NCBI RefSeq assembly: GCF_030412265.1
Contig: NZ_JAUHLN010000001.1
Location: 930,001 to 994,000, forward strand
Length of the DNA: 64,000 nucleotides
Reading direction: 5' to 3'
Source: Fictibacillus terranigra
Lineage (GTDB): Bacteria; Bacillota; Bacilli; Bacillales; Fictibacillaceae
Shown: positions 8,741-20,191 of the stretch, piece by piece
Layout of the letters: the number at the start of each line of letters is the position of its first letter
How positions within the stretch are numbered: the first letter of the stretch is position 1
Notes under the pieces: generated by a model
What the model was told of the DNA's origin: nothing
The model's database searches: none
What the model saw: only the letters and a program-made list of their open reading frames with translations
Translations under genes and position numbers: made by a program

Positions 8741-8781
8741 CCTCCTCCAGAACATTTACTTATAGATGTTTTAAGAGGGGG
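8741..8781 (+). promoter_or_regulatory. Hairpin predicted to mask the yusD ribosome binding site
   Basis: CCTCCTC (8741-8747) can pair with GAGGGGG (8775-8781), the Shine-Dalgarno of the next gene, with six Watson-Crick pairs and one G-T pair. A second stem AACAT (8751-8755)/ATGTT (8766-8770) stacks inside, closing a 10-base loop. The structure would hide the SD. A further inverted repeat TCGACAG/CTGTCGA lies just upstream (8691-8716). Confidence 0.55.
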
Positions 8782-8787
8782 ATGTTT

Positions 8788-9090
8788 ATGGATTGGGTTC
8801 AATGGCAGGAAAGGGTTCAAAATACAGCCTTTCTTCAGCCGCTCATTGGAATGGGAGTTCCTCATGTGAAGGCTGAAGCAGAATGTATATATTTTTCCTT
8901 TACAAGTAAAAGCAGCGGTTCTAAAAAAACATTGATGATATCGGGCAGCCGGGGTGAACTTCAAGAGATGCTTGACGGCCATTATCGGCTTAGCGATTTA
9001 ATCAAGCAAAAGAAAGTGAATTTTTCGGGTACGTACAGAGAACAGCTGAAACTGGAATCTCTCCTCTTTTTATGCAAAAAGAATTCCTAA
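8788..9090 (+). CDS. yusD: Conserved hypothetical protein YusD (SCP2-like)
   Basis: Soluble 100-residue protein. From MDWVQWQERVQNTAFLQPLI to the lysine-rich end it resembles YusD of B. subtilis, a small protein with an SCP2 (sterol-carrier-like) fold by recall; no catalytic motif is visible. Start ATG 8788 is preferred to ATG 8782 because GAGGGGG (8775-8781) is then 6 bases away. It lies between rsgI and the S-box of metN, whereas in B. subtilis it lies between yusE and metN, so sigI-rsgI is the insertion. Confidence 0.75.
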   Translation: MDWVQWQERVQNTAFLQPLIGMGVPHVKAEAECIYFSFTSKSSGSKKTLMISGSRGELQEMLDGHYRLSDLIKQKKVNFSGTYREQLKLESLLFLCKKNS

Positions 9091-9135
9091 GTCAAAAGAA
9101 ACGGGTCTTTCTATCTAAAATTTATGAACAATGGA

Positions 9136-9165
9136 TTGACACTCCCCAATGGGTAATGTTAAAAT
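9136..9165 (+). promoter_or_regulatory. SigA-type promoter of the metNPQ leader
   Basis: TTGACA (9136-9141), 18-base spacer, TAAAAT (9160-9165). It lies about 50 bases before the riboswitch aptamer. Confidence 0.65.
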
Positions 9166-9215
9166 TCGAAACGTGTTAAGAAAAGCGAACTAAATAGCGA
9201 TTAACAAAATTCGTT

Positions 9216-9325
9216 CTTATCGCGAGTGGTGGAGGGACTGGCCCTGTGAAACCCGGCAACCGTTAAGCATTACCTGCTTAAAAAGGTGCCAAATCCTGCA
9301 AAGCAGCCTGCTTTGGGAGATGAGT
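9216..9325 (+). promoter_or_regulatory. SAM-I (S-box) riboswitch of metNPQ
   Basis: The S-box core is clear: P1 strand CTTATC, GAGTGGTGGAGGGACTGGCC, the GAAACCCGGCAACC block, the GGTGCCAAATCC block and the closing P1 strand GATGAG. SAM binding stabilises the aptamer and favours the terminator just downstream, lowering expression of the methionine importer when SAM is abundant. Confidence 0.96.
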
Positions 9326-9347
9326 GACGGTGCATATATAAATGATT

Positions 9348-9390
9348 ATGCCCTTCTGCTCATGACCTGCAGAAGGGCATTCTTTATTTT
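9348..9390 (+). terminator. Riboswitch-controlled terminator of metNPQ
   Basis: Twelve-base-pair stem ATGCCCTTCTGC (9348-9359) with GCAGAAGGGCAT (9369-9380), then TCTTTATTTT. It sits between the S-box and the metN start, the standard arrangement. Confidence 0.9.
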
Positions 9391-9413
9391 AAGAAAGTGA
9401 GGGATACAGTCTC

Positions 9414-10439
9414 TTGATAACATTAGACGCAGTTAAAAAGATTTTCCAGACGAAAGACGGAGCGGTAAACGCGGTTGACCATGTTGACCTTTCCATAGAA
9501 CAAGGAGAAATTTTCGGGATTATTGGATACAGCGGGGCAGGGAAAAGTACGCTGATCCGTATGCTCAACATGCTGGAAAGACCAACGAGCGGAGATGTTA
9601 CTGTAGCCGGAAAAAATCTTTCCCAGCTCAGTAACAGGGAGCTGCGGAAAGCTCGTCAGGAAATCAGCATGATCTTTCAGCACTTCAATTTACTTTGGTC
9701 CAGAACGGTAAAGGAAAATATTGCTTTTCCACTGGAGATTGCAGGTGTACCAAAAGAGGAGCGCCAAAAACGAGTCGATGAACTGATTAAGCTTGTCGGA
9801 CTCGAAGGGCGTGGTGAATCGTATCCGTCCCAATTGAGTGGAGGACAAAAGCAAAGAGTGGGGATCGCTCGTGCTTTGGCGAACAATCCTAAAGTTCTTC
9901 TGTGTGATGAGGCGACTTCAGCTTTGGACCCGAAAACAACGGACAGCATCCTTAACCTATTGGTTGAGATTAATCAAAAACTGGATTTGACCATCGTTCT
10001 TATTACACATGAGATGCATGTGATCCGAAAAATCTGTCATCGTGTAGCGGTTATGGAAGATGGCAGGATTGTGGAACAGGGTCCGGTTCTCGATGTTTTC
10101 AGGCATCCGAAAGAGTTCATTACGAAAGATTTTGTCAAGCAGATAACGGAGCCGGAAGAAACAACGGATATGATCAAACAGCTGGCCTCTGAAAAGCCGC
10201 AAAGCAAGATTGTTCAGCTTACTTTTGTTGGCGGGAATGCGGAGCAGCCTGTTATCACTGATGTGATCCGAAAATTTGATGTTCAGGTGAATATCCTTCA
10301 GGGCAAGGTATCCCAAACGCAGAACGGACCGTATGGAACCTTGTTCATTCAACTGGAAGGTGCCGATCAAGAGGTCGATGAAGCGGTAACCTATATGAAT
10401 GGGCAGAAAGTAGAAGTGGAGGTGATCTCATATGAATAA
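9414..10439 (+). CDS. metN: Methionine ABC transporter, ATP-binding protein MetN
   Basis: ATPase subunit of the methionine importer. Walker A GYSGAGKST at residues 39-47, ABC signature LSGGQKQRVGIARAL, Walker B VLLCDEATSALD, and a C-terminal NIL domain (about 265-340) that senses methionine in the family. The 341-residue length is normal. The start is TTG, giving MITLDAVKKIF; GTGAGGG lies about 10 bases upstream and no ATG fits. Expression is set by the S-box upstream; metP overlaps its end by 8 bases. Confidence 0.96.
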   Translation: MITLDAVKKIFQTKDGAVNAVDHVDLSIEQGEIFGIIGYSGAGKSTLIRMLNMLERPTSGDVTVAGKNLSQLSNRELRKARQEISMIFQHFNLLWSRTVKENIAFPLEIAGVPKEERQKRVDELIKLVGLEGRGESYPSQLSGGQKQRVGIARALANNPKVLLCDEATSALDPKTTDSILNLLVEINQKLDLTIVLITHEMHVIRKICHRVAVMEDGRIVEQGPVLDVFRHPKEFITKDFVKQITEPEETTDMIKQLASEKPQSKIVQLTFVGGNAEQPVITDVIRKFDVQVNILQGKVSQTQNGPYGTLFIQLEGADQEVDEAVTYMNGQKVEVEVISYE

Positions 10440-11097
10440 TCTTTTTCCGAACGTGGATTGGGCGCAAATGTGGGCCTCTACCGGAGAAACGCTATACATG
10501 ACAGCAATCGCTGTCCTCGCCACTTTTATTATCGGTCTTTTCTTAGGGTTGGCATTATTTTTAACGGGTAAAGGGAACCTATGGGAGAACAAGTTTTTTA
10601 ACTTTGTCATTGCAGCAATCGTAAACATCTTTCGATCCATACCGTTTATCATTCTCATCATTTTATTGATTCCGCTAACCCTTTTCTTAGTAGGCTCTAT
10701 GCTTGGAGCGAATGCGGCACTTCCTGCTTTGATCATCGGCGCTGCACCGTTTTACGCCAGGATGGTCGAGATTGCACTTCGGGAGGTTGATAAGGGAGTC
10801 ATCGAAGCGGCAAAATCGATGGGCTCCAGCAACAGTCAAATCATTTTTAAAGTTTTGATTCCTGAAAGTCTTCCCGCACTGATTTCCGGTATTACGGTCA
10901 CGTCCATCGCGCTTGTGGGCTATACAGCAATGGCTGGAGTAGTTGGAGCGGGAGGGCTCGGAAATCTGGCATTCCTTGAAGGATTTCAGCGTACGCAAAA
11001 TGATGTAACATTTGTCGCTACTGTGATCATCCTAATCATTGTATTTATCATCCAGTTGATTGGGGATAATGTAACTCGAACCATTGATAAACGTTAA
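10432..11097 (+). CDS. metP: Methionine ABC transporter permease MetP (MetI)
   Basis: Integral membrane permease of 221 residues with about five to six hydrophobic segments. The EAA loop that contacts MetN is in IEAAKSMGSSNSQIIFKVLIPESLP, and the family pattern AMAGVVGAGGLGNLA follows. The start overlaps the end of metN, and the AAGTGGAGGTGAT inside metN serves as ribosome binding site, so translation is coupled. Works with MetN and the lipoprotein MetQ. Confidence 0.96.
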   Translation: MNNLFPNVDWAQMWASTGETLYMTAIAVLATFIIGLFLGLALFLTGKGNLWENKFFNFVIAAIVNIFRSIPFIILIILLIPLTLFLVGSMLGANAALPALIIGAAPFYARMVEIALREVDKGVIEAAKSMGSSNSQIIFKVLIPESLPALISGITVTSIALVGYTAMAGVVGAGGLGNLAFLEGFQRTQNDVTFVATVIILIIVFIIQLIGDNVTRTIDKR

Positions 11098-11127
11098 GGT
11101 CTATATTACACAACCAGGAGGAGCAAC

Positions 11128-11955
11128 ATGAAAAAAATTATCGCGATCGTCCTTATGCTTGCACTGACAGCAGCACTTGCTGCCTGTGGGGCAAACGGAG
11201 GAAAAGAGAAGAAACTTGCTGACGATAAAATCGTTGTGGGAGCATCCAATGTCCCTCATGCTGAAATTCTTGAAGCGGCCAAGCCTTTAATGAAGAAAAA
11301 AGGAATCGATCTTGAAATCAAAACGTTCCAGGATTATGTACTGCCTAACAAAGCGCTTGCGAACAATGAGATTGATGCTAACTACTTCCAGCACGTTCCA
11401 TATTTGAAATCTCAAATGAAGGAAAACAAAAATTATAAGTTTGAAAATGCCGGTGGTATCCATCTCGAACCAATTGGCGTTTATTCTAAAAAGTACAAAT
11501 CATTAAAAGAGCTTCCAGACGGCGCAACCATCATCATGAGTAACTCTGTTGCAGATCATGGACGTATGTTAACCCTTCTTGAACACGAAGGCCTGATCAA
11601 ACTGAAAGCAAGTAAAGGCTACAATTCCAAAATCAAGGATATTGCAAAAAACCCTAAGCATTTAAAATTTAAAGCAGACGTAGAGGCGGGCCTTCTTCCA
11701 AAAGCGTATCAAAAGGGAGAGGGAGACGCTGTCCTGATCAATACGAACTATGCGATCGACGCTGGGTTGAACCCTCGAAAGGATTCCATTGCCATTGAAA
11801 GCGCCGATTCACCATTCGTAAATATTATTGCAGTACGTAAAGGTGACAAAAACGCTAAAACAGTAAAAACGCTCGTTGAAGTGCTCCATTCTAAAGAGAT
11901 CAAAGACTTTATCAATCAGAAATATAAAGGTGCCGTTGTACCGGTAAACAAATAA
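11128..11955 (+). CDS. metQ: Methionine-binding lipoprotein MetQ
   Basis: Substrate-binding lipoprotein of the metNPQ importer, 275 residues. The signal peptide (MKKIIAIVLMLALTAALAAC) ends in a lipobox with Cys20 as the lipidated residue. The mature part has the NlpA/MetQ pattern VPHAEILEAAKPLMKKKGI and NEIDANYFQHVPYL. CAGGAGG precedes the ATG. It closes the operon; a terminator follows. Confidence 0.96.
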   Translation: MKKIIAIVLMLALTAALAACGANGGKEKKLADDKIVVGASNVPHAEILEAAKPLMKKKGIDLEIKTFQDYVLPNKALANNEIDANYFQHVPYLKSQMKENKNYKFENAGGIHLEPIGVYSKKYKSLKELPDGATIIMSNSVADHGRMLTLLEHEGLIKLKASKGYNSKIKDIAKNPKHLKFKADVEAGLLPKAYQKGEGDAVLINTNYAIDAGLNPRKDSIAIESADSPFVNIIAVRKGDKNAKTVKTLVEVLHSKEIKDFINQKYKGAVVPVNK

Positions 11956-11968
11956 ATTATTTCAATGA

Positions 11969-11996
11969 GGACAGCCTTTGGGCTGTTCTTTTTTTT
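11969..11996 (+). terminator. Terminator after metQ
   Basis: GGACAGCC/GGCTGTTC stem with a TTTG loop and a run of eight or more T. Confidence 0.85.
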
Positions 11997-12050
11997 GTCC
12001 ATTAGTAATATTTGTAAGATGATTTATAAATTCGTTGTGGGGGATGGATG

Positions 12051-12485
12051 ATGGAAGTACAGCAGCCGGCTGGTTTTTGGATCAGGCTAGGAGCCTGTAT
12101 ACTGGATGGACTCATTATTGGTATTATTTTAGCGTTCATCGGATTTTTATTTACTGGAGACTTTGTATCAGAAGATCCGGGTGGCGATTGGTTTACGAAT
12201 GTTGTGAGTTTTCTTTATGCGCTTTTGCTGCCAATCTTCTGGAGTGGTTATGTGATTGGCAAAAGAATCTGTGGCATTCGGATTGTAAAGGCAGATGGCA
12301 GCAAGCTTGGGTTTGGGGCGATGGTCATGAGGGTGTTGATCGGGGGCCTTATTTACGGGCTCACGCTAGGCATTGCATTGATTGTCAGTGCCTTTATGGT
12401 CGGTATACGAAAAGATAAAAGGGGCATTCATGATTTGATCGCAGGGACGTATGTTACCCACCTTCCCCCTCAAAAGGAAGGGTAA
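12051..12485 (+). CDS. RDD-family membrane protein
   Basis: Membrane protein of 144 residues with the RDD pattern: GFWIRLGACILDGLIIGIIL at the N-terminus carries the Arg and Asp of the family, and KDKRGIHDLIAGTYV the closing Asp. Three to four hydrophobic segments are seen. Two in-frame ATGs are possible (12048, 12051); the second has 7-base spacing from GGGGG. Some RDD proteins have been linked to ion transport or antiport, but no substrate can be read here. It stands alone between metQ and a convergent gene. Confidence 0.85.
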   Translation: MEVQQPAGFWIRLGACILDGLIIGIILAFIGFLFTGDFVSEDPGGDWFTNVVSFLYALLLPIFWSGYVIGKRICGIRIVKADGSKLGFGAMVMRVLIGGLIYGLTLGIALIVSAFMVGIRKDKRGIHDLIAGTYVTHLPPQKEG

Positions 12486-12490
12486 AGATA

Positions 12491-12520
12491 AAAATAAGAC
12501 GGCTGCTGCCGTCTTATTTT
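12491..12520. terminator. Bidirectional terminator between the RDD gene and the convergent phosphoesterase
   Basis: Thirteen-base-pair stem AAAATAAGACGGC/GCCGTCTTATTTT with a four-base loop. It includes the last codons of the minus-strand gene, so it may serve mainly the plus strand. Confidence 0.8.
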
Positions 12521-13359
12521 AATGTGATCGATGTGATTTCGGGACGGCAGAAGAAACGGAAGGGGAGGTGGGTCGTCCCCATTCCTCTGTTTGTGTAGAG
12601 AAATTTGTTTTCTGCTTGATAAAGCCCGCTATGATATTTTCTGCCCATTTTAGAAGTGACGATGGGACCGAACAGGGGCAAGCGGATTTGGCCGCCATGG
12701 CTATGGCCAGATAGCTGCAGATCAACAGGGAACCTGGTGCTCACCTTAAAATAGTCAGGTTCATGAGCCAGCAGAAAGGTACAGCGTCCCTCAGGGATAC
12801 CGGCTAGCGCTCTTTCGATATCCGCTTCTCCCCTTAAGTAATCATCCAGTCCGGCGATGTACAGTTCATCTTCTCCCTTTTTAATTCTTCTATTTTCATT
12901 GATAAGGAGTTCAAACCCGCTTTTGCCCAATAGCTCTGAAATCGTATGGATGTTTTCAAGATAATCATGATTGCCAAGCACGGCGAATTTTCCATAGGGA
13001 GCATTGATTTTTTTTAAGTAAGGCAAACTCTTGACAGCAGATTTCAACGATCGGTGGGAGTTGACTAAATCGCCTGTGAAGACGACCAGATCGGGGTTGA
13101 GTTTCTGAATTTCAACGGCCATTTTTGCAATATGTTTCGCTTTAAAATGAAAACCTAAGTGAAAATCACTGATATGAACGATATGGAATTTTTTAAAGCT
13201 ATCAGGCAGCCTCTGGATTCTTATCTCTATTTTGTTCAGGTCAAACCAATAGGGCTCAACAAAAGCGGAATAAAACGCCGCTGCACCGGCTGCAGCTGCT
13301 AGACTGCCTAATCCGATTGAACCAGTGATCAATGATTTTTTTATTTTTTCCTCTTCCAT
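12514..13359 (-). CDS. Membrane-anchored metallophosphoesterase (YkuE/YaeI-like)
   Basis: Calcineurin-like phosphoesterase, 281 residues. An N-terminal hydrophobic stretch (ITGSIGLGSLAAAAGAAAFY) is a signal or anchor. The metal-binding motifs come in order: HISDFHLG, VFTGDLVNS, LGNHDY, LLAHEPD and LSGHSHGGQ. The type resembles YkuE of B. subtilis and YaeI, whose substrates are lipid-linked phosphoesters; the exact substrate here is unknown. AAAGGAG precedes the ATG. Transcribed alone against its neighbours. Confidence 0.88.
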   Translation of the reverse strand: MEEEKIKKSLITGSIGLGSLAAAAGAAAFYSAFVEPYWFDLNKIEIRIQRLPDSFKKFHIVHISDFHLGFHFKAKHIAKMAVEIQKLNPDLVVFTGDLVNSHRSLKSAVKSLPYLKKINAPYGKFAVLGNHDYLENIHTISELLGKSGFELLINENRRIKKGEDELYIAGLDDYLRGEADIERALAGIPEGRCTFLLAHEPDYFKVSTRFPVDLQLSGHSHGGQIRLPLFGPIVTSKMGRKYHSGLYQAENKFLYTNRGMGTTHLPFRFFCRPEITSITLK

Positions 13360-13517
13360 CTTATACTCCTTTATTCAGCCTCTTTTAGCCCATTATATTC
13401 CCATCATCTGAATTCTTTAAGCAAAACGTTCCGCTGTTCCATGAAAGAAAGGATAAGAAGAGAAGCGATAACTCATACTAAACTTTGTCTATCTTAGGAC
13501 AGGAGGATGAAAAGGAT

Positions 13518-13892
13518 ATGGAACATCATGAAATGTCTGGCAATAACTCAACACAGCACCATTTAATCCGTTACAAAGAAGGTTTAGCGAAGTACACAGA
13601 TCATATGCCAGAGGTGGCTCATTCTTTTAATGAATTTACTCGACATTGTTTCAAGGAAGGTGAAATCTCTGAAAAAAACAAGCAGCTGATTGCTTTAGGG
13701 ATCAGTATTCATGCCCAGGATGAATATTGCATCATCTATCACACCAAAGGCTGTTTGGACCAGGGAGCCAGTGAAAATGAAATTCTTGAGGCCGTTGGTG
13801 TTGCGGCAGCCTTTGGCGGCGGTGCGGCAATGAGCCAGGGGGTAACACTCGTACAGGAATGCATACAAGAACTTAAAAATCCTATGCAATAA
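13518..13892 (+). CDS. yurZ: Carboxymuconolactone decarboxylase-family protein YurZ
   Basis: Cytosolic all-helical CMD/AhpD-like protein of 124 residues. The core runs [20 protein letters not shown] to [20 protein letters not shown]. The usual AhpD CxxC is changed to CxxYH with a further cysteine 5 residues on, as in the YurZ branch, so the peroxidase-partner role of AhpD should not be assumed. ATG 13518 has AGGAGG (13501-13506) upstream. In B. subtilis yurZ lies between metQ and sufC, the same place as here. Confidence 0.8.
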   Translation: MEHHEMSGNNSTQHHLIRYKEGLAKYTDHMPEVAHSFNEFTRHCFKEGEISEKNKQLIALGISIHAQDEYCIIYHTKGCLDQGASENEILEAVGVAAAFGGGAAMSQGVTLVQECIQELKNPMQ

Positions 13893-13897
13893 AGCCG

Positions 13898-13927
13898 AAA
13901 GAGTTCCTATATTGGAGCTCTTTTTTT
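13898..13927 (+). terminator. Terminator after yurZ
   Basis: AAAGAGTTCC/GGAGCTCTTT stem with one G-T pair, six-base loop, T7 tail. Confidence 0.8.
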
Positions 13928-14109
13928 GTATTCCCTTACATCAGGGCGCTTTTGAGAGGATATATAAGGATGTATGAGTCAGTATGCATCAATATAAGGA
14001 AACCCCTTCATCTATGTAAATATGGCGTTGAATGGGATTTGAAGCACGCCACGGATGTTTGTTACGCTATACTTGTTGATTCAGTGTTAATAACACGAAA
14101 GGATGATTC

Positions 14110-14295
14110 ATTATTCACTCGATAAAAGTAAATCATACTGCTGAAATGGAAAAAGCACTGCAAAAGAATCATGGAATTGGTTATGCTGAATATGAACGTA
14201 ATCTAGAGAAACGGATCACCATAGAACAATCCAGGGAAAAAGAATATCAAAAAAGTTTAGAAGTCTCTAATGAAATGGAACGAAAAATTCTATAG
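14110..14295 (+). CDS. Small charged protein with an apparent ATT start
   Basis: A 61-codon open frame, rich in Glu, Lys and Arg (AEMEKALQKNHGIGYAEYER, then LEKRITIEQSREKEYQKSLE), with coiled-coil character. There is no ATG, GTG or TTG near its start: an in-frame TGA lies 6 bases upstream of the ATT at 14110. GAAAGGA (14097-14103) is placed 6 bases before that ATT. The internal ATG at 14146 has no good SD. Either the gene uses ATT, or an ATG at 14103 was shifted out of frame by a small indel. I do not recognise the family. Confidence 0.45.
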   Translation: MIHSIKVNHTAEMEKALQKNHGIGYAEYERNLEKRITIEQSREKEYQKSLEVSNEMERKIL

Positions 14296-14308
14296 TATAG
14301 GTAGGAGG

Positions 14309-14338
14309 ATCAGCATTCAATGATGGATGCTGATTTTC
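14309..14338 (+). terminator. Terminator after the small charged ORF
   Basis: ATCAGCAT/ATGCTGAT stem with a 10-base loop, then TTTTCTGTTT. It follows the 61-codon frame by 14 bases, which supports that frame being transcribed. Confidence 0.6.
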
Positions 14339-14483
14339 TGTTTAAGGAAGTACTGGATGAAAAATGATGAAAAGGAGCCTGGGAGGCCCTCAACAAAAAG
14401 AGCGTGCGTCTGTGTAAGAGTTCCAGTGTTTTCGAACTTCAGCAAATCACTTGCGCTTTTCTTAATCCAATCGTTCCTGCAGG

Positions 14484-14510
14484 TTGAAGATAAAATAAAT
14501 TTGTTATAAT
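14484..14510 (+). promoter_or_regulatory. Promoter of the suf operon, extended -10 type
   Basis: TGTTATAAT (14502-14510) is an extended -10 with perfect TATAAT. TTGAAG at 14484 is a possible -35 but with only a 15-base spacer, so the TG extension probably matters. Two direct repeats of TGAGAAT follow downstream (near 14518 and 14529) in the leader. Confidence 0.65.
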
Positions 14511-14609
14511 ATTAGAATGAGAATAAATTGAGAATGGAATGAGAGAAGCTTTCATTCTTGTTCACATTAACAATATATTTCACTGAAATATAAGATGGAG
14601 GTAAATTTT

Positions 14610-15395
14610 ATGTCTACACCTAATTTAAAGATTGAAAACCTGCGTGTTTCTATCGAAGACAAGGAAATCATCAAAGGTTTAAACCTTGAAATAAACGGCG
14701 GAGAAATCCATGCGGTCATGGGGCCAAATGGAACAGGTAAATCAACCTTATCTTCAGCGTTAATGGGACACCCCAAGTACGAAGTAACTGAGGGGCAAGT
14801 AACGTTCAACGGCGAAGACCTTTTTGAGATGGAAGTAGATGAGCGTGCAAAAGCAGGACTTTTCCTTGCTATGCAATATCCGAGCGAAGTGAGCGGTATT
14901 ACCAATGCAGACTTTTTGCGTTCTGCCATTAACGCACGCCGTGAGGAAGGCCAAGAAATCTCTCTAATGAAATTCATCCGTGAACTTGACAAAAAAATGG
15001 AGCTTCTTGAAATGGACAGCTCTTTTGCGCACCGTTACTTAAATGAAGGCTTCTCCGGCGGTGAAAAGAAACGTAATGAAATTCTTCAATTGATGATGAT
15101 CGAACCTAAGATCGCGATCTTGGACGAAATTGACTCCGGTCTTGATATCGATGCTCTAAAAGTCGTGGCAAAAGGGGTCAACGAAATGAGAAACCCGGAG
15201 TTCGGCTGCTTGATCATCACGCACTATCAGCGTTTGCTTAACTACATTACTCCGGACAAAGTCCACGTAATGATGCAAGGCCGCATTGTTAAATCCGGCG
15301 GTCCAGAATTGGCACAGCGCTTAGAAGCAGAAGGATATGACTGGATCAAAGAAGAGTTGGGAATCGAAGACGAAACTGTTGGCCAAGAGGCGTAA
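14610..15395 (+). CDS. sufC: Fe-S cluster assembly ATPase SufC
   Basis: ABC-type ATPase of the SufBCD scaffold complex, 261 residues. Walker A GPNGTGKST (38-46), signature FSGGEKKRNEI (the SufC form of LSGGQ) and Walker B AILDEIDSGLD are all present. The start at 14610 follows ATGGAGG with 7-base spacing; the upstream in-frame ATG at 14595 overlaps that site and is rejected. First gene of sufCDSU-B, cytosolic. Confidence 0.96.
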   Translation: MSTPNLKIENLRVSIEDKEIIKGLNLEINGGEIHAVMGPNGTGKSTLSSALMGHPKYEVTEGQVTFNGEDLFEMEVDERAKAGLFLAMQYPSEVSGITNADFLRSAINARREEGQEISLMKFIRELDKKMELLEMDSSFAHRYLNEGFSGGEKKRNEILQLMMIEPKIAILDEIDSGLDIDALKVVAKGVNEMRNPEFGCLIITHYQRLLNYITPDKVHVMMQGRIVKSGGPELAQRLEAEGYDWIKEELGIEDETVGQEA

Positions 15396-15416
15396 GCAAG
15401 TTAGGAGGATTTGTAC

Positions 15417-18362
<2,946 letters not shown>

Positions 18363-18452
18363 ACGTCGATCATCGGAGCCTCTCTGATTGAAGAAGAATC
18401 ACCCTCTGCAGAAATTCATAAGAGCGGTGCCGAAGGCAGGCCTCCTGCTTTC

Positions 18453-18487
18453 TTGTTAAAAATGTTTTATATGTTACAATGTTAACA
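18453..18487 (+). promoter_or_regulatory. Possible separate promoter and inverted repeat before sufB
   Basis: TTGTTA (18453-18458), 16-base spacer, TACAAT (18475-18480) with an upstream TG. An inverted repeat TGTTA-N6-TAACA (18472-18487) covers the -10. The 172-base sufU-sufB gap is the only real gap in the operon. A weak GC hairpin GCAGG/CCTGC with TTTCTTGTT (18437-18457) lies just before it. Confidence 0.45.
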
Positions 18488-18534
18488 ATACTGCCATTGC
18501 AAGAGAATTGTATCCTTTAAGGAGGGATGAAACG

Positions 18535-19932
18535 ATGGCTAAGAAAATGCCTGATATTGGCGAATACAAATATGGTTTTCGCGATAAAGACGTTTCTATA
18601 TTCCGCTCAAAACGCGGGTTGACGAAAGAAGTTGTAGAAGAAATCTCCAAGATGAAAAACGAACCGCAATGGATGCTGGACTTCCGTTTGAAATCATTGG
18701 AGCAATTTTATAAAATGCCGATGCCTCAATGGGGCGGAAATTTGAAGGACCTAAACTTTGATGACATTACTTACTATGTTAAGCCGTCAGAGAAGTCTGA
18801 AAAGTCGTGGGATGAAGTTCCACCTGAGATCAAAGCGACTTTTGACAAATTAGGAATTCCGGAAGCTGAACAAAAGTACCTGGCTGGGGTTTCTGCTCAG
18901 TATGAATCCGAAGTGGTTTATCACAACATGAAAGAAGACTTATCTGATCTCGGGATTCTCTTTACCGATACGGATACCGCTTTAAAAGAGCACGAAGATA
19001 TTTTTAAAGAGTATTTTGGGACGGTTATTCCACCGTCTGACAACAAGTTTGCAGCGTTAAACTCTGCGGTTTGGTCTGGTGGATCCTTCATCTATGTGCC
19101 AAAAGGTGTGAAGTGTGATACTCCGTTGCAGGCATACTTCCGAATTAATTCTGAAAATATGGGTCAATTCGAGCGTACCCTGATCATCGCGGATGAAGAC
19201 AGCTCCGTTCACTATGTAGAGGGATGTACAGCACCAGTATACTCTACGAACTCTCTCCACAGTGCAGTGGTTGAGATCATCGTTAAAAAGAACGCATATG
19301 CCCGTTATACAACCATTCAGAACTGGGCGAATAACATTTATAACCTTGTAACAAAACGTGCGGTTGCAGAAGAAAATGCAACGATGGAATGGGTAGACGG
19401 AAACATCGGTTCACGTCTTACCATGAAGTATCCAGCGGTTGTTATGAAAGGCCGCGGTGCAAAAGGCACGATCCTTTCCATCGCGATCGCCGGAAAAGGA
19501 CAGCATCAGGATGCCGGAGCAAAAGTTCTTCACTTAGCGCCTGATTGTTCATCAACGATCGTTTCAAAGTCGATCTCCAAGCATGGCGGTAAAGTAACGT
19601 ATCGCGGAATTTCACACTTTGGACGCCGTTCGGAAGGCTCTAAGTCCAACATCAAGTGTGATACACTCATCATGGATAACCAATCGACTTCAGATACGAT
19701 TCCTTACAACGAAATCTTGAACAACAACATCACTCTTGAGCATGAAGCGACAGTTTCAAAAGTATCAGAGGATCAATTGTTCTACCTCATGAGCCGCGGT
19801 ATTTCTGAGCAGGAAGCTACAGAAATGATCGTAATGGGCTTCATCGAGCCATTCACGAAAGAACTTCCGATGGAATATGCGGTTGAAATGAACCGTCTGA
19901 TCAAGTTCGAGATGGAAGGTTCAATCGGATAA
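18535..19932 (+). CDS. sufB: Fe-S cluster assembly protein SufB
   Basis: Scaffold protein of 465 residues on which the cluster forms with SufC and SufD. Family features include [20 protein letters not shown], the Cys-bearing [11 protein letters not shown], and the C-terminal [21 protein letters not shown] 18535 follows AAGGAGGGATG with good spacing; upstream in-frame codons are rejected. A strong terminator follows. Confidence 0.96.
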   Translation: MAKKMPDIGEYKYGFRDKDVSIFRSKRGLTKEVVEEISKMKNEPQWMLDFRLKSLEQFYKMPMPQWGGNLKDLNFDDITYYVKPSEKSEKSWDEVPPEIKATFDKLGIPEAEQKYLAGVSAQYESEVVYHNMKEDLSDLGILFTDTDTALKEHEDIFKEYFGTVIPPSDNKFAALNSAVWSGGSFIYVPKGVKCDTPLQAYFRINSENMGQFERTLIIADEDSSVHYVEGCTAPVYSTNSLHSAVVEIIVKKNAYARYTTIQNWANNIYNLVTKRAVAEENATMEWVDGNIGSRLTMKYPAVVMKGRGAKGTILSIAIAGKGQHQDAGAKVLHLAPDCSSTIVSKSISKHGGKVTYRGISHFGRRSEGSKSNIKCDTLIMDNQSTSDTIPYNEILNNNITLEHEATVSKVSEDQLFYLMSRGISEQEATEMIVMGFIEPFTKELPMEYAVEMNRLIKFEMEGSIG

Positions 19933-19938
19933 ACTGTG

Positions 19939-19977
19939 AAAAGCCTTGGTATATAAGGAATATACCAAGGCTTTTTT
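19939..19977 (+). terminator. Terminator of the suf operon
   Basis: Long stem AAAAGCCTTGGTATAT with its complement ATATACCAAGGCTTTT, five-base loop, T-rich tail. Confidence 0.88.
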
Positions 19978-20107
19978 ATGTCTAAATTAACCGCCTGCCG
20001 TTTTCGTGCCAAATAAAAGCTAATCTATTAGGTATCAAATAAAACTGTCTTGCCCTATTTCTATATAGACAATTTTGAAAAGAATTTTTAAGATTTTTTA
20101 TTCATTG

Positions 20108-20134
20108 TGTCAATTTTGGTGTTTCCCGTTCGTT
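20108..20134 (+). promoter_or_regulatory. Candidate ECF42 autoregulatory promoter
   Basis: TGTCAA (20108-20113), 17-base spacer, CGTT (20131-20134), 58 bases before the DGPF gene. The reported ECF42 group pattern is TGTCGA in the -35 and a CGA/TC-type -10; this is a near match. No SigA-type pair was clear in the same stretch. Confidence 0.4.
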
Positions 20135-20191
20135 GTATTTATAAAGAGGCCAATTAGGGGATTTGCCTCTAAAAAGAAGGAGGGAATTTTT

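Noticed and set aside
14510-14540. Possible PerR or Fur box in the suf leader (TTATAAT followed by ATTAGAA; TGAGAAT repeats)
   Set aside because: Spacing does not fit the 7-1-7 pattern of PerR or Fur, and the TTATAAT is the -10 itself.
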